A stretch of 64,000 nt of DNA from JAEXOD01 sp964652025 (GTDB lineage: Bacteria > Bacteroidota > Ignavibacteria > Ignavibacteriales > Melioribacteraceae), in the NCBI GenBank assembly GCA_964652025.1, contig CAZYZX010000008.1, positions 1 through 64,000 on the forward strand, read 5' to 3'. The position numbers and the translations under genes are program-made. Shown here piece after piece: positions 1 through 7,471 of the stretch; position 1 is the stretch's first letter; the number at the start of each line of letters is the position of its first letter. The notes beneath the pieces were generated by a model that was given only the letters and a program-made list of their open reading frames with translations, was not told the DNA's origin and did no database searches.

Positions 1-29
1 TCCTGAGCCAGGATCAAACTCTCCGTTGT
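1..29 (-). rRNA. 16S ribosomal RNA, 5' end only
   Basis: The reverse complement of bases 3-22 reads AGAGTTTGATCCTGGCTCAG, the near-universal sequence at E. coli 16S positions 8-27. Counting back about seven bases puts the mature 5' end near base 29. The gene is read leftward and runs out of the window, so only its tip is seen. The rRNA operon therefore lies immediately downstream, on the same strand, of the kinase/AAA/FHA/PP2C operon. The exact processed end is not determinable from sequence alone. Confidence 0.96.
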
Positions 30-136
30 ATTTTTTTATATTATTATCTAATATTCTCTACAACTTCGAATTTAAAAGCGCTCGCGTACTTCTTACCTCG
101 TCTTCTTCACTAAAAAACTTCCTTTTAGTCACTCAC

Positions 137-150
137 TTTGTCAAAGAACA
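137..150 (-). promoter_or_regulatory. boxA-like antitermination element of the rRNA leader
   Basis: Read on the minus strand this is TGTTCTTTGACAAA, close to the E. coli rRNA boxA core TGCTCTTTAACAA. It sits between the promoter (170-200) and the start of 16S, where NusB/NusE-dependent rRNA antitermination elements are expected. The similarity is seen directly; the function is inferred from position and known rRNA leaders. Confidence 0.65.
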
Positions 151-169
151 TATTTTCAAACAAGGACTG

Positions 170-200
170 TAAACTTAATACTTTTTTTTCCTTTTGTCAA
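170..200 (-). promoter_or_regulatory. rRNA operon promoter, TTG-N20-TAAGTTTA
   Basis: On the minus strand TTG (200-198, within TTGACA) is followed by exactly 20 bases and then TAAGTTTA (177-170). This fits the Bacteroidota sigma-A consensus (TTG, 17-23 bases, TAnnTTTG) except for the last base. The same arrangement occurs upstream of rplU and birA in this window. The start site would fall near 163-165, leaving a leader of about 135 bases that contains boxA. Confidence 0.7.
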
Positions 201-341
201 GTAATTTTAATATTAAATTTACATTTTTTTTGTTTTTTTATTTTTTCACAATCAAAAAAGAACAAATACCAAGTCTTAAAAAAAGACAGACTTAAATATA
301 AAACTATTTTTTAAATTTGGCAAGCAAAAAAATAATAAAAT

Positions 342-1103
342 TTAAATTTTTGTTAATTTAATTTTTATAATAGATACGTTATCCTCGCCACCAGCTTGTA
401 TTGCACTATTAACTAAGTCTTTTACACTTCCATCATCATTTAATATTTCTTCTATTATTTCATCATCTAACATATCGGTTAAGCCATCGCTACATAATAA
501 TATAGTATCATCTTCTTCAATTTTAGATGTTAAGTTTGTAAAATCTGTAAATACTCTATCACCGCCACCAACTGCATTATATATAAGATGAGTAGTGGAA
601 CGTGAATCCCCAAACATTGTATTATATGAATGATCTTTGGAAAATTGTTTTAAAAATCCGTCTCGCAATCTATAAAGGCGACTATCGCCAACATTAATCA
701 TATAAAAGTTACCATAATAAATTACAAATGCAATAAGCGTTGAACCCATTCCAAATGCATTGGGATTTTTATACCCTTCCTCTATTAAAAGATTATGTAT
801 TTTTTTTACTTCTGAATCAAAAAAAACTCTTATTTCGTTTTCACTAAGAATAGTAGAATATTTAAAAATTTCTTTAACAGCAACATAAAGCTCTGTTAAA
901 AGAATTTCACTAGCAAGCTCTCCAGCATTATGCCCACCCATGCCATCGGCTATTGCAAAAAATAGTTTTGTGTTAGATAAATCTAAAGTTAAATTATAAA
1001 AGTGCTCATCATCTCGTATAAAACGAGCACCATCAAATATATAATCTTCGTTATTTTTTCTAACTATGCCAACATTACTAATTGATTCTATATTAAGTTC
1101 CAT
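342..1103 (-). CDS. PP2C-family Ser/Thr protein phosphatase (Stp1/PppA type)
   Basis: This 253-residue cytoplasmic, metal-dependent phosphatase is the expected opposite of the Ser/Thr kinase in the same operon. The family's metal-binding and catalytic motifs are all visible: R15 with NNED at 17-20, DGMGG at 53-57, GDSR near 140, SDGLTD at 205-210 and GGEDN at 238-242. The length matches compact bacterial PP2C enzymes with no extra domains. It is the last gene of the five-gene operon, 22 bases after the FHA gene. Known PppA/PpkA or PrkC/PrpC pairs suggest that it dephosphorylates the kinase and its targets (FHA, AAA or zinc-ribbon proteins). The partner assignment is inferred from context only; the enzyme family is near certain. 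Confidence 0.95.
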   Translation of the reverse strand: MELNIESISNVGIVRKNNEDYIFDGARFIRDDEHFYNLTLDLSNTKLFFAIADGMGGHNAGELASEILLTELYVAVKEIFKYSTILSENEIRVFFDSEVKKIHNLLIEEGYKNPNAFGMGSTLIAFVIYYGNFYMINVGDSRLYRLRDGFLKQFSKDHSYNTMFGDSRSTTHLIYNAVGGGDRVFTDFTNLTSKIEEDDTILLCSDGLTDMLDDEIIEEILNDDGSVKDLVNSAIQAGGEDNVSIIKIKLTKI

Positions 1104-1125
1104 ATTTCTTCACCCAAAATAATTG

Positions 1126-1857
1126 CTAAAGTTTTATAGTTTTATCATTAGCAGAAAACATATTATTATTAGATTGTAAATTTGAAATTTGCACAAAAAA
1201 TTCGATATTTGCAAATATAATATAAGTTTTATCTTTAATTGGAACAGGCACATTTGGAGCTAATGGCTGCCCCTGATACTTTGTTCCATTACTGCTGCCC
1301 AAGTCTGTTACAGTCCAACCAATTGTATTATCATAATTAAATTGTGCATGACGACTAGAAATTTGATTATAATTTGCAAAAACATTTACAAAGTTTCCTG
1401 CTTTTCTGCCAATTATATCACCATTGGTAATTTTTAAAGTTGCATTTATAGATTTATTAATAATTACACAGTTTGGTATGCCACTTGCATTTTGAGTATT
1501 TAAGTTAGGTACTGTTTGGCTATAACCAGCATCTACGGTTGGCTGTGTTATATTTTTAGTTACATCCGCATTTAAACTTGATTGCGAATAAACAGCATTT
1601 GCATTACTACTATTATTTAAATTAGTATTTGCAGTTTTGGATAAATCACTCCCCATAAAAGATGCTGTTAGTGAAGACGTTGTAGCAGAATTTGCTACAT
1701 TTTTATCTTTTGCGGCTATTAATTTGCCTCCATCTTCTGTGCAGCGCTTTCCCTTTCCCGGCTTTCCACACTTTTCACAAATATATAATTCCTCGCCACA
1801 CTGGTCACAGTAAAAGGAATCATGTTCTATATCAGCTTTACAATATATACAAATCAT
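1126..1857 (-). CDS. Zinc-ribbon plus FHA-domain phosphothreonine-binding protein
   Basis: This 243-residue protein has three parts. An N-terminal zinc-ribbon region has Cys at 3, 6, 17, 20, 27, 30 and 39. A Ser/Thr/Asn-rich linker of low complexity covers about 51-125. A C-terminal FHA domain (about 128-225) carries the canonical residues: G150-R151, SSRH at 167-170 and DLGSSNGT at 185-192. FHA domains bind phosphothreonine peptides, so this is the likely reader of the neighbouring kinase. The protein ends in NDKTIKL, resembling the repeated DKT/DAT motifs at the kinase N-terminus, so it may itself be a substrate. Its start overlaps the AAA gene stop by one base (TAATG), implying translational coupling. 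There is no signal peptide or membrane segment. Confidence 0.92.
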   Translation of the reverse strand: MICIYCKADIEHDSFYCDQCGEELYICEKCGKPGKGKRCTEDGGKLIAAKDKNVANSATTSSLTASFMGSDLSKTANTNLNNSSNANAVYSQSSLNADVTKNITQPTVDAGYSQTVPNLNTQNASGIPNCVIINKSINATLKITNGDIIGRKAGNFVNVFANYNQISSRHAQFNYDNTIGWTVTDLGSSNGTKYQGQPLAPNVPVPIKDKTYIIFANIEFFVQISNLQSNNNMFSANDKTIKL

Positions 1858-4800
1858 TACTTTATTTCCTCTTCACTAATCTCGTTAGTTCCTTTTTGTT
1901 TACAGTTTTCTACAATTTTTTTAATATATTTTTCTACTAACTTGGAATTATTAATATTATTTTCTTTAATCAATTCCTTAACTTTATTAGCTGCTATATC
2001 ACTTAAAACTAAATTAATTTCATTTATTTTATATAAAAACAAATCAAAAATCTCTTGCTCTGTAAAATCATTAAAGTATAAGACCTTCAAAAAGTTGGGT
2101 TTTGTTAAATATAACTCTCTTTGTAAAAACTGGTCCATATCTGTTTTATTACCACTTAAGATTAAACAAAATTTACCTTTATCTTCAACTAACTTTTGCT
2201 TTAATTTATCTCTTGCTTCTAATTCAATTGGTGTGGCATTAACTGAAGTTAGTTGATAAGCATTATTAAAATAGATTAAAGAACCATAACCTGAATTTAT
2301 TGTTTTTTCTACTAATAATTCAGATTGCTTTAAATATTCACCAACAAAATCTGATTTTTGGACAAAAATGATATTTGCATTTTCTAAAAACCCAAAACTT
2401 TTTAATAATTTTGCGTATAGTTTTGCTATTGTAGTTTTGCCTGTACCTTCATTTCCAACAAAAATTAGATTAGGATTAAAATTAGACTTTACCCCTAATT
2501 TTATTTCGCGGTCTTTTTCTACTTTTAATAATCTAACAAGTTGATTAAAGAACGATTTAATTTCTGTTAAACCAACAAGCTTATTTATTTTATTAATAAT
2601 TTCATCTGCTGTTAAATCTTTTTCTTCTTCTATACTTTCATCAATTCTTAATTCACTTAAAAATTTATCCTTAACAAGAATAAAATCATTTTGTAAAAAT
2701 TCTTCTGATTTTGCTTTGTTACCACAAAATACTAATACAAATTTGTTCTTATCTTTTACTAAACGTTCTAAAATAACATTAAATGCTTCTTTACCATCCA
2801 AATCGAAAGCTTCAGTAATTAAATTTTCTATTTTATTAATACACAAAATATTACCTAATGCTTTATCAAAAATATTATTTACATTATCATCAATTGATTT
2901 GGTGCTAACTTTAAGTTCCTCTGCATCTACATTAATTACATTACAAGTAGATAAATAGCCATATTTTTTAAGCAGTTTTGCGTAATACTCTAAAAAATCT
3001 TTTTTTGCATTTTCATTTTCAGTAAAAATTAATAAATTTCCAACTGCTGCTTTATCTAAATTTAACTTGTAGGTTTCTAAACTATTTTCGCAAGTTGATA
3101 AAAACTCAACTAAATTTTGATAATTTTTTAGCTTTTCTTTGTAATCTAAAGTAAACTTAATTTCATTTTCTGAAATATTGTTTTTAGAATTATCGATACT
3201 TACATCAGCTGGTGATTTTTCATTAGTTATTAATGAATCTAATAAATTACCATAATTGGCTGGGAATTTTTCGTAATTACCCGTAATATCACCAAATGTT
3301 AAAATTTTTAGTAATCTTCTATCAAAATTTGGTTTTTTTAATAATTTAGCAAGCCTAGCACCTTGATTTTGAATGGCATTTTCAAAAATATTCCTCACTT
3401 CTCTTGCATTACCAAAATTTTTATCTCTATTTTTGTAAATATCTTCAAAAAAGGTTTTTAAGTTTTCTTTAGCAGTAATATCCAAAATAAGCTTTTTCTT
3501 TTTTACATTTCTAATAAAAATATCTTCAAGTTCGTTTGCTGTATAATCAGAAAAATCAATAAACTTAGTAAATCTACTTGCAAGACCGGGGTTCATATCT
3601 AAAAAGGTTTTCATTTGATTTGTATAACCTGCAACAATGCAAATAAATTTGCCTCGGTCATCTTCCATACGTTTAAGCAAAATATCAATTGCTTGTTTAC
3701 CAAAATCGTTCCCGCCACCACTTGCAAGTGTATATGCTTCATCAATAAAAAGAATACCCCCTAATGCACTATTTATTGCACGATTAGTTTTAGGTTCCGT
3801 CTCCCCAACAAACTGTCCAACCAAACCGCTTCTATCAACTTCCACTACTTGACCTTGTGGTAATAACCCAATTGATTTAAATATCTGACCAATTAATCTT
3901 GCAACAGTTGTTTTTCCTGTGCCCGGATTACCAGTAAAAACGAAGTGGATATTTAACTTAGTTTGGTCTCCGCCCTCTTTTGAGCGCTCTTTTTCTACAG
4001 ATAAAAAGTCTATTAATGCAGTCAGTTCTTTCTTTATATTCTGCATTCCTGTTAATTCGTTCAATTCTTTTAATATCTCATCCACACTAATTGTTTTGGT
4101 ACCATCACTTGGTAAATCTTCTTTTGTAATTGTGCTTAACATTTCATCTGTTAAAAGTTCGTTGCTAATTTTGGAAACTCTTTCAGATTGCTTAGCAACA
4201 AGCGTATCAAAAAGTTTTCTAATATCCCGTGCATTAGCAAAATCTTTCGTTTTGGCAGATACCATTCCATTAATTATCTTTTTAATTTCTTCTAATGCAT
4301 CTTCACTAATTTTATATTTTTTCTTATTAGCCATGCCCAAAAGAATTTTAAAAAGTTCGTCTTCTGTATAGTCATCAATATGTAAGTATTTATCAAAACG
4401 GCTTTTCATGCCGGGATTAGTATCTAAAAAGTCATTAATTTCTTTTTTGTAACCTGCAGCAATAACAACAAATTTTCCGCGGTCATCTTCCATGCGCTTC
4501 ATTAAAGTTTCTATTGCTTCTTTACCAAAGGTGTCACCCCCCTTTAGTGGATCTCCTGCAAGCGTATAAGCTTCATCTACGAATAATATTCCCCCCATAG
4601 CTTGGTCGCATGCATCATTTACCAATTCTGGCGTTTTACCCACATACAAGCCAACCAATTTACTTTTATCAACCTCTATAACGTGTCCTTTTGGTAAAAA
4701 TCCTATTGCTTTAAATACTTCCCCTAATTTTCTAGAAATTGATGTTTTACCTGTACCTGGGTTGCCGGTTAAAATAAAATGCATACCAAGCTTTTCAGCA

Positions 4801-7448
4801 TCGGCAAGACCGCGATTAACCCTTTCTTGTGCAGTTTTAATTTGTAATGCAATTTCTCTAACAGCTTTTTTAACACTATCCATCCCAGTAAATTCATCAA
4901 GCTCTTTTAGCACTTCATCTAAAGATTTTGGTTTTGTCTCTTCACCCTGTATATCTTCTAAAGTTAAATACTTAAGTTCTACTGGGTCAAAATCGGGTTG
5001 CTGCATTCTTATACTTAAGCGGGTACCTTGTCTTTGTATTGCAGCCTCAAAAATATTCCTCGCCTCTCTTGCATTGCCAAAATTTTTATCTCTTGATATA
5101 TGCACACCCTTAAAAAACTTTAATAAATTTTCCTCTGCTGATGGATCAAGCATTAAATCATTCCCTTTTACCATTCCCTTAAAAATCTCCACCATTTCTT
5201 CCGGTCCATAATCTGCAAAATGTATTTTCTTAGTAAAACGACTATTTAACCCCGGATTAGCGTTTAAAAATTTCCTCATTTCGTTAGTGTATCCCGCAAC
5301 AACAACAATAAACTTGCCTCTGTCGTCTTCCATTCGTTTTAGCAATTGGTCAATAGCTTCTTTTCCATAGTCAAAAACTGCATCATCGGGTGAAAGTGTA
5401 TAGGCTTCGTCTATAAACAATATTCCACCCATAGCTTGGTCTATTACTTGGTCTGTTTTGGGTGCAGTAGAACCAATTGTAGTACCAACCAATTTACTTC
5501 TATCAGCTTCTATTACATGACCACTTGGCAATAATCCAAGTTGCCTAAATACTTTACCAATAATTCTTGCAACTGTTGTTTTGCCTGTACCCGGGTTACC
5601 TGTAAACACAAAATGTATATTTAATGGCGTCGAGCCACCTCCCTGCTCTTTTCTTTTCTTTTCGATATTCAAAAAATTAACAAGATTTTTTATTTCCTCT
5701 TTTATTTCTTTCATGCCTGTTAACTTATTTAGCTCCTGCATAATTTCATTAATATCTAATTCTTTAGGTGCTTCGTAAGGAATGTCTTCGGGCATAATTG
5801 TAACAAGCAAAGCATCATTCTGTTCTGTAATAGGTATTTTTCCTATTCTTTCTGATTGTTTAGCTAAAGTGGCTTCAAACAATTTTCGCATTTCTCTACC
5901 ATTACCAAAGTTTTTATCACGATTTTCGTATATTTTGGTAATTGCTTTTTTAGCTAATTCTTCTGCTTCTAAGCTTAACACGTAATTTTGCTTTTTGAAA
6001 AAACCTTTATAAATTAGTAGCAATTCACTTGGGGTGTAATCTTCTATATGTAAGTATTTTGTAAAACGACTTTTTAACCCCGGATTAGTTTTAAGAAATC
6101 TTTCCATATCTAATTTATAACCAGCAGCAATTAAAACAAATTTGCCGCGTTCATCTTCCATGCGTTTCATTAAAGTTTCAACAGCTTCTTTACCATATTT
6201 ATCAACATCATTAGTATCGCTATAAGGAGTTAAAGTGTAAGCTTCATCTACAAATAATATTCCACCCATTGCACTGTTAACCGCATCGTTGGTAATTTTT
6301 GCGGTTTCGTTTGGGTATTGGCTAACTAATTTGCTTCTATCCACTTCTACAACATGACCGCTATCTAAATATTCAATTGCAGCAAAAATTTCCCCAAGTT
6401 TACGCGCAATTGTAGTTTTTCCAGTTCCAGGATTTCCTGTTAGCACAATATGAACACCCGCTTTTTCACCTTTTCCTAAACCGCGTTTTAACCTTTCTTG
6501 CTGCATAGATACTTGTTGCGCTATTTCTTTAACTGCTGCCTTAACAGTATCCATCCCAATATATTCGTCTAACTCTGCTAATACCTCTTCTACCGTTTTT
6601 TCTTCACAAATATTCCCCTTTATATCCTCTTTTTGTAAAATATTATCATCAATACCAGATTTACTAACCCTGCTTAAATAATTCTTAAAAATATCTTCTG
6701 CAGTACCAACTGCAAAATGTCCATTACCAAATGTTTTATCCTTTGTTTTAAAAGCTTGTTTAAATAATTGTTTTAATTTTTTATCAGCTTCTTCACTTAA
6801 TGTTAAATTATATTTAGATAATCTTTGTAAACAAATTTGATATAACTCTATTGCAGTATACTCCGGCAATTTGAATATATACTCAAATCTGTTTTTAATA
6901 GATGGATTTTTTTCTATAAATTCTTCAAAACCTTCTGGCAAACCTGCTAAAATAACAATAGGGTCACTCCCAAATTTATCCATTTCAGAAAAAAGTTTAT
7001 CTAATTGATGCAAGTCTCCCGCAAATCCGCTTGGTACTAACTTTTGAACGTTATCAATAAATAATATTCCTCCTTTAGCTTTTTGAATATTATTCTGAAA
7101 ATCTTTAGTATATTCGCTATAGTCAACCGCATCAATAATATCGGCTTTAGGTTTTGTGATAATACCATTCTTAAAAAACAGGTCTTGCAAAACATTAGCA
7201 ATAGTGCTTTTTCCGGTACCTGCGGCGCCTATTATTATAGAATGCATATTTATTTTATAACCAGTACCACGATTTTTTAAAGCTTTGGTTATATTTATTA
7301 AAGATTGAATTTCATTCTTAATATCTGCTAAACCAATTAACTGCTCTAAATCTGCAGCAGAATTAGATAAAATTCTTGTACCACACTTTTTACAAAATTT
7401 TGCAATATCTCTGTTTGCTGCTCCACAATTTTCACACTTTAAAGCCAT
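1857..7448 (-). CDS. Giant protein: zinc ribbon plus seven tandem CbbX/SpoVK-type AAA modules
   Basis: The protein has 1863 residues. A zinc ribbon (C5, C8, C19, C22) is followed by seven AAA modules. Walker A lysines are seen at K80, K344, K623, K901, K1179 and K1671; the sixth module (about 1440-1600) has no P-loop. The Walker B Asp-Glu pair is intact in modules 2-5 (401/402, 680/681, 958/959, 1236/1237). It reads DN (132/133) in module 1, NK (1538/1539) in module 6 and NN (1728/1729) in module 7. The NPGxxSRF arginine motif is present in modules 2-5, is NPSIKNRF in module 1, and is lost in 6 and 7. Modules 2 and 4 resemble each other, as do 3 and 5, pointing to duplication of a pair. CbbX/SpoVK proteins normally carry one module and assemble as hexamers; here a ring may form within one chain (inference). 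Shine-Dalgarno AGAGGA precedes the ATG. The gene is third in the signalling operon. Its substrate is unknown. Confidence 0.9.
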   Translation of the reverse strand: MALKCENCGAANRDIAKFCKKCGTRILSNSAADLEQLIGLADIKNEIQSLINITKALKNRGTGYKINMHSIIIGAAGTGKSTIANVLQDLFFKNGIITKPKADIIDAVDYSEYTKDFQNNIQKAKGGILFIDNVQKLVPSGFAGDLHQLDKLFSEMDKFGSDPIVILAGLPEGFEEFIEKNPSIKNRFEYIFKLPEYTAIELYQICLQRLSKYNLTLSEEADKKLKQLFKQAFKTKDKTFGNGHFAVGTAEDIFKNYLSRVSKSGIDDNILQKEDIKGNICEEKTVEEVLAELDEYIGMDTVKAAVKEIAQQVSMQQERLKRGLGKGEKAGVHIVLTGNPGTGKTTIARKLGEIFAAIEYLDSGHVVEVDRSKLVSQYPNETAKITNDAVNSAMGGILFVDEAYTLTPYSDTNDVDKYGKEAVETLMKRMEDERGKFVLIAAGYKLDMERFLKTNPGLKSRFTKYLHIEDYTPSELLLIYKGFFKKQNYVLSLEAEELAKKAITKIYENRDKNFGNGREMRKLFEATLAKQSERIGKIPITEQNDALLVTIMPEDIPYEAPKELDINEIMQELNKLTGMKEIKEEIKNLVNFLNIEKKRKEQGGGSTPLNIHFVFTGNPGTGKTTVARIIGKVFRQLGLLPSGHVIEADRSKLVGTTIGSTAPKTDQVIDQAMGGILFIDEAYTLSPDDAVFDYGKEAIDQLLKRMEDDRGKFIVVVAGYTNEMRKFLNANPGLNSRFTKKIHFADYGPEEMVEIFKGMVKGNDLMLDPSAEENLLKFFKGVHISRDKNFGNAREARNIFEAAIQRQGTRLSIRMQQPDFDPVELKYLTLEDIQGEETKPKSLDEVLKELDEFTGMDSVKKAVREIALQIKTAQERVNRGLADAEKLGMHFILTGNPGTGKTSISRKLGEVFKAIGFLPKGHVIEVDKSKLVGLYVGKTPELVNDACDQAMGGILFVDEAYTLAGDPLKGGDTFGKEAIETLMKRMEDDRGKFVVIAAGYKKEINDFLDTNPGMKSRFDKYLHIDDYTEDELFKILLGMANKKKYKISEDALEEIKKIINGMVSAKTKDFANARDIRKLFDTLVAKQSERVSKISNELLTDEMLSTITKEDLPSDGTKTISVDEILKELNELTGMQNIKKELTALIDFLSVEKERSKEGGDQTKLNIHFVFTGNPGTGKTTVARLIGQIFKSIGLLPQGQVVEVDRSGLVGQFVGETEPKTNRAINSALGGILFIDEAYTLASGGGNDFGKQAIDILLKRMEDDRGKFICIVAGYTNQMKTFLDMNPGLASRFTKFIDFSDYTANELEDIFIRNVKKKKLILDITAKENLKTFFEDIYKNRDKNFGNAREVRNIFENAIQNQGARLAKLLKKPNFDRRLLKILTFGDITGNYEKFPANYGNLLDSLITNEKSPADVSIDNSKNNISENEIKFTLDYKEKLKNYQNLVEFLSTCENSLETYKLNLDKAAVGNLLIFTENENAKKDFLEYYAKLLKKYGYLSTCNVINVDAEELKVSTKSIDDNVNNIFDKALGNILCINKIENLITEAFDLDGKEAFNVILERLVKDKNKFVLVFCGNKAKSEEFLQNDFILVKDKFLSELRIDESIEEEKDLTADEIINKINKLVGLTEIKSFFNQLVRLLKVEKDREIKLGVKSNFNPNLIFVGNEGTGKTTIAKLYAKLLKSFGFLENANIIFVQKSDFVGEYLKQSELLVEKTINSGYGSLIYFNNAYQLTSVNATPIELEARDKLKQKLVEDKGKFCLILSGNKTDMDQFLQRELYLTKPNFLKVLYFNDFTEQEIFDLFLYKINEINLVLSDIAANKVKELIKENNINNSKLVEKYIKKIVENCKQKGTNEISEEEIK

Positions 7449-7471
7449 TTAATCCTCTTATAAAAAAATAA

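Larger units (their letters stand above)
30..341 (-). other. rRNA leader and upstream intergenic region (312 bases, no gene)
   Basis: This stretch separates the 16S gene from the PP2C gene. It holds a promoter (170-200) and boxA (137-150), annotated separately. The part from about 200 to 341 is extremely A+T-rich, with long T tracts that read as A tracts on the transcribed strand upstream of the promoter, like an UP element. A weak inverted repeat (AAGTCT at 271-276 with AGACTT at 288-293) lies after the PP2C stop and could be a poor terminator. No convincing ORF or second tandem promoter was seen. Confidence 0.7.

Noticed and set aside
1857..7448. Repetitive DNA that could suggest tandem repeats or an assembly artefact
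   Set aside because: The repeats are diverged AAA modules with different synonymous and amino-acid content in one continuous frame; they are coding duplications, not identical copies.
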